Assembly (NCBI GenBank): GCA_001661515.1
Contig: LUVW01000028.1
Span: 315,921-370,658 of the forward strand
Reading direction: 5' to 3'
DNA from: Capniomyces stellatus
Lineage: Eukaryota; Kickxellomycota; Harpellomycetes; Harpellales; Legeriomycetaceae
Length of the DNA: 54,738 bases
Part shown: positions 32,202 through 43,900 of the stretch, in pieces
Numbering within the stretch: the first letter of the stretch is position 1
Layout: each line of letters starts with the position of its first letter
Made by a program: the position numbers and the translations under genes
Notes under the pieces: generated by a model
Seen by the model: only the letters and a program-made list of their open reading frames with translations
Database searches by the model: none
What the model was told of the DNA's origin: nothing

Positions 32202-34634
32202 TTACAAAAAGACCTTTTTTACTACAGGAGGAGTTGCAGGCTCGTTGAAGTGTTTACTGCCAAGTTGTATGGCTGATAAATAGCCCACGGATTCAGCCTT
32301 AGCAAACTTTTTGATCAAAGAAGCAACTTCAAGAATAGGAATCTGAGAATTAGACTTAAAAACGCCGTCTTTGGATACCCAGTCGTATAGAATGCATGCT
32401 GTTATAAGGATCCTGAAGTGCAGGTTGAGCTCCACGCTGCTTTCAGAGCTATTGCGAGTATTAAGATCAAAAAGTGTTGTTTGTTTTAGGATATTTTTCC
32501 TTTAATTATCTCTTCTTTCTTTAATAAATCCAACAATACTTTTTTCTTTCTAATTGTCTAGTTTTCTTCTCACTGATTATCTATTTTTCCTTCCGTTAAT
32601 TATTTATTTGCTTCCCGCTAGTTGTCTCGTTTTTTTTCCTTTTTCGGAGAATAAGTTACAATTGTTGCGTAGTGCCGCTGATTTGGACGAGTAGAAAGAG
32701 AGAGCGAAAAGAGGCAGGTGCAATAGGATATATATATAATAAAATTAAATAAAAATACTAACATTTTGCTCTTTATCGAATTAAATGCGGCAGCTGCAAG
32801 AATAGTAAGACTGATAAGGAACTGGGCTTTGTTTCCCTCCTAATAGATGCAAATACAAGCAATAAAAGAAAAAAATTCATAATTGCTTGACCTGCTCTTT
32901 AAGGCCCATCTGGTTATTTATAAGCAATTATACCAGCCAGCAAATATAATAAAACAATCGATAAACCACAACCAACAAGCTGCGGCAAATAAATGGTACA
33001 GATAAATTGTACAAATGGTACATTACTTACATTGACGCATTTCTGTGACTGCTCGGCAATGATTTTGACCATGGGGCTGTGGTAGGCGTAAAACAAGGAC
33101 ATCTGATTTGAAACGTCACTGTTCATGTTATTTGGCTGGTTAACGCCCTAAATCAACATTGAGATTTACCCTTGTTTAAAAGCCCAAGTTATCAACCAAA
33201 ACTCGTTACTAACAATGTACTATGTCTACTTACCTCAACACCTCTTTGCTTCATTCGAGATAACATCCGTCTGTAATAAGAAAGATCATTCTGGATATCA
33301 GACAACGACATCTACACAAATCACAGATTCCAAATTCAGAATTTGCCCACATTTTGCAAGTTAGACATGTGCTAAACATTTAGTTTCCTGGATCTTATTC
33401 TGTGATTAAGCAGGAAGTGTTGATGTTTATAAGAATTTAAATACCTTGATAGCGTCAAATTTAAACGAAAAGTCCATAATCTGTGCAAACTCGTAGGCAT
33501 AGTTTTGAGCCACGATCAGGTCCTTATTTGTGTCTGTACCCTGTTCCTCAGCAAACAGCCCTGCTAGTATTTTGGGGATCTGTTGCTCTAAACATTCCAA
33601 TCAACCAACCAAAAAAAAAAAAACCAGTGTTAAAAGCAAAGGACCAGTGTTGGAGGTATATATAATTAAAAACAATGTTTAGCAGCCTATTAGCCAAGTC
33701 TGTACAGGAAAGTGGCGTCTGCACGTGTTGTTCAACTATTGTTGGTATACGCTTATATATGTATATCTCTCATGAATGGCAGCTGTAGGCTGATGTTATC
33801 AAGCCGTAAAGGCTCTGCTTACCTATCTTGCAAGACATAAAGTAGCATTCCTGAAGCAGGTCGATCATGGGTAATAGGTTCTTCCAAGCAGCATCTTCGT
33901 TCTCTTGGGTTGGTTGAGATATTGCCTATAATCCAGTTAAGTTTATTTGTTATATTGTTTTCCTTCCCCCCGCCCCTCCTTTATTTTAACAAGGCTGACT
34001 TGGCTTCTTGTTACGACATACAAATTATAAACCAAAGATAACGAAAAGAAAGAGGGCGAACAAAGGCAAAGTATCTATATCACTGCTGGGTTATACTGTT
34101 TCTTGGAGCAGAGTGTGTTGAATCACTTACAATTCTAATCATTTCAGACGAGCCTTTGTAATTTGACACTTTGTTTAGTAGCTCTATGCCTTTGGCGATG
34201 CAATTCTTCAGCTCTTTGCAAAGTTCTGTCTCGTCGGCTGAAGTATCGATCTCTATTTAGTATTCCATCAATTTAAGTGAAACTCAAACATAAACGAGTA
34301 CGAACGTTGTTCTTTTGCAAAACAAGTATACGTCCAAGCTGGACTAGTGCTAGTGTACTAATTGCTAGTGTGCTAATTGCTAGTGTGCTAATTGCTAGCG
34401 TGTTAATTGCTAGTGTGTTAATTGCTAGTGTGTTAATTGCTAGTGTGCTAATTGCGCGCAAAACTTCGTGTTCCGTTTCAACTTACCTTTCATGTTTAAA
34501 AAGGCCTTTGGAAATCTTCGAGATAAACTTATTTGGCCTTCTAGAAACTCTTTGGAGCTGGAGTAATCCTTCGATTCCAAATCTTGCATGGAGCCTGGAC
34601 TCCCATTTTTGAGAATTGACATAAAAATCCCCAT
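32202..34634 (-). CDS. CYRI: CYRI (FAM49) homologue, Rac1-interacting regulator (9 exons)
   Basis: Exons, 5' to 3': 34634-34487, 34252-34131, 33925-33823, 33587-33445, 33311-33234, 33147-33031, 32909-32892, 32839-32763 and 32448-32202; about 350 residues joined in phase (animal CYRI about 323). It begins MGIFMSILKN, so a Gly2 for N-myristoylation is present as in animal CYRI. Family blocks in order: LLNKVSNYKGSSEMIRI, AWKNLLPMIDLLQECYF, YEFAQIMDFSFKFDAIK, IQNDLSYYRRMLSRMK (near identical to the animal IQNDFSYYRRTLSRMR), NQMSLFYAYHSPMVK, RILITACILYDWV and the C-terminal LGSKHFNEPATPP. In animals and Dictyostelium CYRI binds active Rac1 at membranes and restrains the SCAR/WAVE complex. Exon 7 is an 18-base microexon with a weak GTCAAG donor, supported by spacing against the family. 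Neighbours tropomyosin, also an actin regulator. Confidence 0.85.
34349..34453 (+). repeat. 15-bp tandem repeat, seven copies, in CYRI intron 1
   Basis: Unit GCTAGTGTGCTAATT, seven head-to-tail copies with one or two substitutions each. It lies wholly inside the first CYRI intron (34253-34486), so it is transcribed but not coding. Confidence 0.92.
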
Positions 34635-36425
34635 AGTGTAAAAATCGTCTTCTTCTTATTCTTTTTTCAAGGTTCAAAGGAGCTACGTGTTGGCTTTGGT
34701 CGATTTATGCTGGGATTTACACGTTTAGTTGAATAGACCAAACAGTTGCTTGAATTTCGTGTCTTTTGGAAAACCCGGCAAGTTGGTCTTGGAAATGATG
34801 TGGCAAAGTATATACTAGTAGTGCTGTTTCGGTATTTCGGTATTTCAGTATTTTTTGTATTTTGTATTTGGTACTTGTTAACCTGGTTGCGTTATATAAG
34901 CTTCTATATTGACTGTATGCGTTTATGGCTTTTGTTATAATTTCAAGCTTGTTTTTTTTTATTGTTTTTTTAGTTTTAATAAAGGCGGGTAAACCAAACT
35001 TGCGTTTTTCTTGTTGAAAGTTAAATTTTGAACAAAACAGGTATTTATTGCTTCTGCATTTTACATAATTTTGCAATTAAGCTTTTCTTTTGCTTTATTG
35101 TAAGAGTCTCGACAAAGTGTTCTCTGAATAGTAATGGCCATTTAATTTAAAATAACTCGCTTTAATTTCATCTGGTTTAGTTTACCAGACTCACTCTTCT
35201 TTTGCTTTTCCAAACCTAATTTAATTACTTGCAGATATTGGTTGAATAATTCAAAGCTTGCTATACTATTACTTAATTCCAATCAATAAAGCTGCAATCG
35301 AACTTTATTAAAGTGGTAGATAAATAAAAGCTTGTGTTTTTTTTTTCCTTTTTTTTTCCAGCATAATTTTCCGTAACTAAGAAAGGGAAACAAAAAATAA
35401 ATAGATATCAAATGCTTTGTCCCAAGCAATATTAGAAAAAGAAAATTCAACGAGTAGAATTGCACTAATTAATCACGAACTTTGTATTAGCACGAAAATA
35501 AAAAATAGGCAAATTGAACCAATGTTCCTTTTCACCATACCCAATCGAGATTTTATTCTCCACAATTAACCGGAAAATCCAAGTTATAGTTTGGCTCGCA
35601 TAAACAAAGAGCAGAAATGTAGATGTTTATGTATATTGTCGAGGTTTTTTTTTGCTGGAAAGTGACCTTTTTTTTTATTGAACGGAAAGTGACTTTTTTT
35701 TGTTTTTGGGGTTTTAGTTTACTGTATTGTATTTTGAAACCAGGTTTTGCCGCAACTTTTTACCGTTTTTATTAATTGTTTATTATCAATATTTTTGCTA
35801 CAATGCCCAAAAACACCTTGACTAGCCAACACAATACAACATTGTCAATATTGCTGCTCTAAAGAGTTGTTGAGCTTGTTGTTTGACGACAAATGTATTT
35901 GCTAGTCTATTATTTGGCCCATTCTTTATTTTGGCTTGAACTGTTTAGCAAACAATTGGAGTATAATGGCGAGCCCAGCTACTATTTTCAGCCAATCGTG
36001 TAGCTGTATAGTATGAAATAAGCAGGATTGAACGTATCAGGAATATAAAGCATGAATTTGCAACCCTAACTTTAACGCTAGCAATTGATTGAGATGCATT
36101 ATTATCTATAATATGGATACAGTTCTGCAAATATAATCCTAATATCAACAACCAACAATATTAGATGTGGTTGCTGTACACCACTATGCGTTTAAACGTA
36201 CCTAAACATGTTTTATAAACACAATGTTGAACAATTTGGAATAAAGTGGCAATAAAAAAAAATTATACAGGTGTTTTATTGGGAATAATTCAGTAAAAAC
36301 AGATAAAACAAATAAACTACAGTTACAGGGTACTTAATTTGTGTCACGATACACACAAGAATAAACTGACTACAATGGCACAGAACATATGTGCTAAACT
36401 CAATGCACATCAGGTTTAAAATACA
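34635..36425. other. Intergenic, AT-rich
   Basis: 1.8 kb between two minus-strand genes: the CYRI promoter and the kinase 3' flank. T runs occur near 34950 and 35640-35700. A minus-strand open frame at 34717-35076 is Lys/Tyr/Asn-rich and looks like composition rather than a gene. I see nothing else. Confidence 0.55.
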
Positions 36426-38857
36426 TTAAATATATTGTATTGTGCCATTTGGGCTTTCTACATCGTTTATGCCTGTGTGTAAAATGGAAATCGATTCGAA
36501 CTTTGCAAACGGATTGCGCTTGTTGCTGTTGGCAGAGTTGGAGAAGGATATTTCACGCTCAACTCTGATGGTTTCGTTACTACTTCTTGCCGATGAGCTA
36601 TACTCAAAATTTCCAGGGTCCTCCTGCTCAGAACAATTGAACTGGCTGGCATATTTTAATAGGTCCAGTTTTTTGGGGTCTAGCAGAGGAACGATAGGTG
36701 GTTTCTTGTGCATCAGTAGTGCCCAGGACGTGTCTTTAAACCACAAGCTAGATTTGATCTCAGAAGCGCCATTCTTGCTTCCAAGTCTCTTTTCTTCCTT
36801 TTTGGCTAAAAGCCCACGAATAAGTGCTTTGCAAGACCTAAAAAAAACAAATTGCCAAGTTGAAGCCATTACTGATCTTTGATAACAAAAACAACAAAAA
36901 CAACAGCGTCCTAACCAAACGAAAATATCATAGATTAAGGTATATTTGAATCTAAAATTTAAATAATCCAACATACCTTGTAACATTTTGGTGCTGAGGA
37001 GGGTGTGGGAATATGACATCTTTGTTCAAGATATTGTTGAACGTAGAATTCCTATTGCCTCCCTTAAATGGGGTTGATCCAAACTATATTCGAATTACAC
37101 ACTTTTATTTTTATACAAACGAATTGGGTTGGTCTATTCAACTCGAAAATACTTCGATAAGCAAGTAAATAACGAAAAGTAAAAAAAAAGAATACTTACC
37201 AACATCTCGTAGACCAGCACTCCCAATGTCCACCAATCAACAGAACTAGAGTGACCAACTCCACAAATAACTTCTGGTGCTATATACTCTTCAGTTCCAA
37301 CAAACGAGTTGGTTCTTAATGCAGATGTACAAGATCTAGTGTCCAAACTAAACAAATCCTGAATACCAAGAAGAAGAAAAAAGGGCCAAAGCAGAGCCAA
37401 AGAATAAAAAATAAAAGTCAGAATATGGTTTAAAGATAAAGTTGGAAACTGAGACATGCAGCAACGGGATTTATATATATGTATTTATATGTGTGTATAC
37501 TTACAGAGAAAAATGTCTTGTTTCTAACTATGTTTGGTGGTCTAAGTGGATTAAGCTGTTTAGACAAGTCAAAATCAGCAAGCATGATGTGGCCGGACTC
37601 ATGTAAAAGAATGTTCTCGGGTTTTAAATCTCTATAAATAAATCCATTGAGGTGCAGATACTCCAAAGCACAAGTAACCTCGGCTGCGTAGAACTTGGCA
37701 TCCTGTTCAGCCAAGCACTTGCCGCTTCGACTTTGCAAGGTTTTATAAAACTCGCCCCCAAGACAATAGTCCATAACCAGATAAAGCCTCTCTTCGCTTT
37801 GGAATGAGTGAAACAGTGTCACCACAAATGGAAAGTTTGCCGAGCTTAAGATCTCTTGTTCCGCCAATACCCGCTTGACCTTATTTCGTTTAATCATCTC
37901 CTTTTTGTTCAGCACCTTCATTGCAAACAGCTTCGAGGTTGCCCTTTCCTTAACCAAATACACCTTGCCCACATCTCCTGACCCTAGCAACTGTATTTTG
38001 GTGAACGAAGATGGCCCAACCATCACATTCTGTACTTTGACTGATGCCTTTGAGTATCCTCGGTTCAACGCCGAGTTTTTTGTCATTAGCCGGTTACCCC
38101 CAAGTTCCGTTCTGTTATGTTCCCGATTTGCATACTTTGCAAACTTTTTATCAAAACTTAAATCGTATGTTTTGCTGGTGTCTAGTTGACACAAATCCCC
38201 AAAAACTGTACTGTCGCTGTTGGACTGTTTTATGCCGTAGATGTGTTGATGATTTTCTGTACCACCACTACTGCTGTTACTGCTGCTGTTACTACTGCTA
38301 ATGTGGCCACTATTTCCGTCGTGATAATACTGGGCTTTTGTGTTACTACTGCCATCCCAAAACATCTTTGAGACTCTACTCACTCCAAAGTCGATTGTTG
38401 GGGCTATATTTTTATTATAAAACGTCTCGCTACGGTCATTATTACAACTGCCGTGCTCTTTGTTGCCTGTATTGCTTTTCAGAAGCGTTGGTGTTTCATG
38501 GTATCCTCTTTGGTTAAAGGAATCGCTTGTTAGTGAGTTGCCAATTGGCATAAGAGGCTTGAGCGCTCTCGTTTTGTTTTCTGGCACATTGCTGAATTGA
38601 ATATTTGATATTTTTAGAGTGGGTAGCCTCTTGCTTTTTTTAATATCACGGTTGTGGCCACTTTTCTTGTTTAGCGCTTCTGAGCTCAACAGGTCTAAAC
38701 GACCTTTGTAACTATCGCCGCTTTGTAATTGGGTTTGTGCCTGTGAGCCCAGCTCTAGCTTTATTGAGTACATATTCTGCTTAAATTCGTGAGCTCTGGA
38801 TGGAATCGCTATCGGTGTTGCATCATAGAAATAAGACGTATTACCTTTCAGCGACAT
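36426..38857 (-). CDS. AGC-family Ser/Thr kinase, Fpk1/Kin82/NRC-2 type
   Basis: Exons, 5' to 3': 38857-37505, 37358-37200, 37083-36977 and 36837-36426; about 676 residues. The N-terminal 280 residues are Ser/Asn-rich and probably disordered. The kinase domain starts at about 285: glycine loop GSGDVG (292-297), VAIK-type lysine in FAMK (Lys314), catalytic loop YRDLKPEN (Asp410), DFD in place of DFG (428-430), then across introns the T-loop [22 protein letters not shown] and [15 protein letters not shown]. An AGC C-tail follows with [35 protein letters not shown] and DFD are the marks of the yeast Fpk1/Fpk2, Neurospora NRC-2 and plant phototropin-like group. Yeast members phosphorylate lipid flippases and control membrane asymmetry and polarity. 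Target here inferred only from family. Confidence 0.9.
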
Positions 38858-40983
38858 TCTTGGCTGGTTGTGTGTGTGTGTGTGTGTTCTGGTTTTAAGT
38901 AGCGTTTAGCCTGCTTTTCCCTTTTTTAAATTTGCGTTTTAGTGATATCTTTATTTCTAGAAAGTTTTAAAATAGAAGTTACACTGGAAAGAGGGAAATT
39001 GGACATCAGACCTTCAAATTGGTTGTTTCTGCTGTTAGAGAAAGCGTTGGAACATGAATCTCGTTAATAAACGCTCTGCAAAAAGTGATCAAGTCCAAAA
39101 AATTTGAGCGCTTATTATCACTTTTTTAATAACGAGCAAAAATAAAATAAAAATAAAGTAAACTTGATGTGCGATCTATTTTTAGTACTATATAAATTAA
39201 AAAAGGCAACTTAATTAAAATTAGACCAACGCCAGCTTTTAAAATGTGGTGCTTTATTGCTGTTTAAATTTAAATTGGTTGGGAATTGTAATCATGGGTT
39301 TCACCGTTTACTAATTAGTTTATAACTATGAGTTTTTTGGAGGAGCGAGGTAAATGTATTTGCTAATTTCTCCTTAATAAGAGTTTTTTCTTTTTTTTTT
39401 TCCTCTTACTTTCTTTAAATTGATAAGATTTAACTCAGAGCCATTCTGCGTTTCTGCAGCACTAAAATGGTGTTGAGCGTTTCGGAAAAAAAACAGATTT
39501 TGAACCCATAGGTTTTTTATTATTAAAAAAAGCAATTCAGTAATAAAGCCCAAAAAGGTTGAATGCTATTATTGAATCAAACCAAGCAAAAGCAAGAAAA
39601 ATTAATTGCAGAACATAGAAAAAAAAAACAATAAAACAAAAGTTTAGGGAAAAAAAACAAACATTTAAGTCGCAATGGTCCGTTTTTACAATGTCTTGTA
39701 AAAAGGGAGCCAAATTTTGATATTACATAGGACCAACCACAGCCAACCCAGCAGCCCAAGGGTGCTACATGGCAAAAGTTGTATGAACACATATCGTCAA
39801 GGCAATTTTTTGTGGATATATTTTTACCATTGTTGTCCTTGTACCTTGCGTCCAAGCTAAAGTAACTAATACAAGTAGCTTTGATGTAAGTGCAAAAAAA
39901 CAAAATAAAAAAGGGCCGTGAGGAAAAAAATAAAGATAAATCAACGCATCGTTTTTGCAAGGAATAATCTTTTGGGACAATAAAAGTTTGCTACTAAACT
40001 TTGGAATGTTCACAAATCTTATCACTAGACTTCGAGTCTCTTTTTGAAAGAGTATAAACAAAGGAGGTAGTGGTTGACATAAATGGGACAATAACGAAAG
40101 AGCAGCAATGGTATTGACGGAAATAATTGTGAAAGAACGACAACAATGAAAAGAGGTGAGGGTTGACTTGACAATAGAATAAAGAAGCAAATGGTTTAAG
40201 GAATATAAATAGACAGCAAGGGGTGGTAATCGGCACAATAGCCAACAACGTGTTGAAAAGGCGAAGATAAATGCGGGTGAGAGGGCAAGTGAGAGTGTTT
40301 CATTTAGTAACAAAGAAAAGATAAATAACTGGGAGGGGGGGGAGGGAAGAATGTGAAGGTTTAGATAAAGTGGATATTTTTTAAATATATTATTTGAGTA
40401 AAAATTAATCAAGAAACAAAGTCCCTCAAATTTGAAAGAGGAAAGATGGCGAGATATATGGTGTTCCGATCCATCGTAGATTGAAGTAGGAAAAAGTAAT
40501 GAATAGAGCAATGAATAGAGCAATGAATAGAGCAATGTTGAAATCGTTTGAATTTACGCAGCAATTGAAATTTACAAAAAAAAAGTTGAGAAAAATTAGG
40601 AGAAAAGTTTAGTAATAGACTGCGTAGAAAAAGCACAAACAGATTTTTTTTTTAATTGATTAATTCGATAATATTATTTGCTCTTTTCAATTTGAAAACC
40701 CGAAATTAGTGGAATCGAAAATCTAGAAAGTTTTTAACAACGAATAAGCAAAAATATAATACAAGTAGCTAAAGTATAAAAACGAATAACAAAAGTACAA
40801 TACAAATAGCAAAAGTACAATACAAATAGCTAAAGTATAATACGAGCAGCTAAAGTATAAAAACGAATAAGAACAGAAGGTAGAAAGCTGTAAGGTTAAA
40901 AGAATACGATAATTAGATTCAAAGATCGAGACGGATAAAGATAAAAGAAAAAGAGTAGGAGGATTAAAAAAACAAAGACCAGG
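38858..40983. other. Long AT-rich spacer upstream of EFL1
   Basis: 2.1 kb between divergent genes. It contains a (TG)n run at about 38869-38886, a 12-bp GAATAGAGCAAT repeat (about 40498-40536) and A-rich repeats at about 40740-40870. A 256-codon minus-strand open frame (40535-39765) begins in the 12-bp repeat and is rejected as a composition effect, although its last 60 codons are cysteine-rich (see findings). No gene is called. Confidence 0.5.
40740..40870 (+). repeat. Degenerate A-rich tandem repeat upstream of EFL1
   Basis: Five to six degenerate copies of a unit of about 20 bases like AAGTACAATACAAATAGCAA, with variants ending AGCTAAAGTATAA. It lies 110-240 bases before the EFL1 start codon. 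Confidence 0.75.
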
Positions 40984-43900
40984 ATGCCACCAATTCCACA
41001 AAGCAAGCTGGTAGAGCTGCAAAGAAAGCCAGGGAGTATAAGGAATGTTTGTGTGTTGGCGCACGTAGATCATGGTAAAACAACGCTTAGTGATTCGTTG
41101 TTGTCAACAAATGGGATAATATCATCAAAGCTGGCAGGAAAAGTAAGGTACTTGGATTCGAGAGAGGACGAGCAGCAGCGAGGGATTACTATGGAGAGTA
41201 GTGGGATTAGTTTGTACTATAAGATAATCAGGAAGCTAGAGGCAAAAAAAACAGAGGCAGAAGGGGATAAAGGAGGCGAAGGAGAAGAGAAAAAGGAGGG
41301 GGGCGTAGAAGAAAAAAAAGCCGAGTTCAGGGAGGAAGAATACCTGGTAAATCTAATAGATTCGCCGGGTCATATAGATTTTGGGAGTGAGGTAAGCTCG
41401 GCGGCAAGGTTGTCGGACGGAGCGTTGGTGTTGGTTGATGTGGTTGAGGGGGTGTGTACACAAACAATAAGTGTGTTGCGGCAGGCGTGGTTGGAGAAGG
41501 TGCAGGTGGTGTTGTTTTTAAACAAGATTGATCGGTTGATAGTGGAGCTACAAATGACGCCGGCAGAGGCGTATATCCATATGCAGCAACTAATTGAGCA
41601 GGTGAATGCGGTGCTGGCAGGGTTTTGGGAATCGGATAGATTGGAGGAGACGGACTTGAAGCATGAAAAGGAGAAGCGAAGAAAAGAAAGACGGGAAAGG
41701 AAGAGGAGGGAAGATGGAGAGGAAGAAGCAGAGGAGGAGAAAAACGTAGGGGGGAGAGGAGGGGGAGGGGGAGAGACGATATCAACAAATGAGTGGCATT
41801 TAGAGGATAAAGACGACTCGGCGATATACTTTGAGCCAGGGAGTGGAAATGTGATATTTGGGTCAGCAACAGATGGATGGGCGTTCCGAGTGAATGAGTT
41901 TGCCAACTTTTGTTCAAGAAAAATGGGGTTGGGGACGGCATCAAAGCTTATGCAGGTGCTGTGGGGCGACTTTTACCTGGATCCAAAAAACCGGAAGCGG
42001 GTGATGACAAGAAAGCAGATAGTGAGGCAGTATGGCGAGAACAAGGGAGCGAATTCGGCGAGCAATTTGCAGCCGCTGTTTGTGCAGCTGTGTCTAAGCA
42101 GTGTCTGGAAGGTGTACGAGGCAACATCGATGAACGTGGAGCAGGAAAAGATCGACAAGATAATCGAGACGGTGGGAGCAAAAGTGATGCCTCGAGACAG
42201 AAAATCAAAAGACGGAAAGGTTCTGTTGACAGCAATTATGCAGTCGTGGCTTCCCGTGTCACAGACCTGCATGCTGGCAATAGTGGAAAAGCTCCCATCG
42301 CCAACACAGGCACAGCCAGCCAGGGTTCCGCAGCTATTGAAGGGGGGCGTGGAGATAGCAAACAGTCCAATTAGCAGGGCAATGGTGGCGGGCAGCAGCG
42401 ATCCAGAGTCAGGCACGGTGGCGTATATAAGCAAGATGATAGCAATACAGAAGAGCCACCTGGCAGAGTTTTCTACAAAGCCGGAGCGGCTGAGACTGAC
42501 GGCAGACGAAATGCGTGCAAGAGGAAGACGCAAGCCTGAAGAGGCAAAGCAGGAGACGGAAGAAGGACCGGTGGGTCCGGCGGAGGAAGAACCGGCGGAT
42601 GACGGAGACAAGGAGATGCTGATTGGGTTTGGAAGGCTGTACTGCGGTAGGCTGAGGGTGGGGGATAAAGTGTGGGCGATGCAGCCGAGGTACACGACCA
42701 GGAAGCCAAACGCAAAGTACCTGAAGCAGGTCACCGTGGAGGGGCTGTACATGATTATGGGGAGCGAGCTGATAGCGTTGAAGGAGGTGCACACAGGGTG
42801 TGTGTTTGGAATCAGAGGGCTGGAGGGCGCGATTTTGAGCAGTGGGACGCTGACAGACCAGATCCAGGGGTGCCCAAACTTAGCGGGGCTGCACTCGGAA
42901 AGCGCGCCAATAGTACGGGTGGCACTGGAGTCGGTTTACCCAGGGGATATGGACAAGCTGGGGCGAGGACTGGAGATGCTGAAATCGGCTGATGCAAATG
43001 TGCAGGTGGTCCACCACAGCAGCGGCGAGTACCTACTAGTGACGGCAGGTGAACTGCATCTCGAGCGATGTTTGAAGGACCTGACCGAACGGTTTGCCAA
43101 GTGCGAAATCCAAGTCTCGGCGCCCCTGGTTCCGTTTAGAGAAACGATAGTCAAGGCGCCGGGCCGGCCTGGAGTGTCACAGGCGTTGACCGGACCAAAC
43201 GCCAATTTTGGCAGCAGTTCCGCCATGGCCAAGTCGCCGTCCTTGGGGCAGCAGACTGGTGAGGGCAGAGCTGCAGAGTTTGAGGATGGCGAGAATGGCG
43301 TGGCTGAGAGGTTTGGCAGCATGGGGCTTTCGGGTGGCGGTGAGAAAGACAAAGACAGGGAGAGAGAAAAGGATCAGGTGCTGGGAATGATTACCTTGAC
43401 CACACCCAATAGGCTGGCCTCAGTGACTCTGTTTGTTGAACCCTTGCCTGAAAAAGTGACCAATCACCTGATGAAAAACGAAAAGAAACTTTCCCACGCT
43501 GTTTCTGCCAAAAAAAGACCCAGTGTTGACCATTCCGGCAAGGCTCCCCAGGAACCAGACTTTAGTTTTGGAGGAAAAGCTGAGGCGCCAGAGGTTTCAG
43601 ACATTGAATCTGTTGTCGATTCGGACTCTGATTTCGATTCGGACTCTGGTGCACACTCGGACTCAGACGTGGAATCAGGTCCTCTAAATGTACGCTCACT
43701 AGTCAGGGCCAGGCTGCTTGAACTGCTGGCCAAGAGTAAGGGCTGGGAAAAGCGGGCACACAGCATAGTCAATAACCAGATCTGGGCGTTTGGCCCGCGA
43801 CATTCTGGGGCAAATATCCTGGTTCGCCCCGAGGATTTCCGGATAGAGTTGGGGGAGGTGGAAAGCGGCGATTCCAGGAGACAAAAGTTGCTGGCTGCCG

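Noticed and set aside
34349..34453. Regular repeats considered as a CRISPR array
   Set aside because: Copies are contiguous 15-mers without spacers, inside a eukaryotic intron; the other repeats in the window are also spacer-free.
39765..40535. 256-codon minus-strand open frame
   Set aside because: It starts with a TTG inside a 12-bp tandem repeat and is Leu/Ser/Phe/Tyr-rich. The plus strand here is purine-rich, and pyrimidine-rich antisense strands lack stop codons, so long open frames are expected by composition.
41973..42794. 273-codon antisense frame inside EFL1, with other long antisense frames in EFL1, ARM/SPRY, URB1 and Aquarius
   Set aside because: They lie opposite confident coding exons, have shadow-type composition and no family features. 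The strand bias of these genes explains their length.
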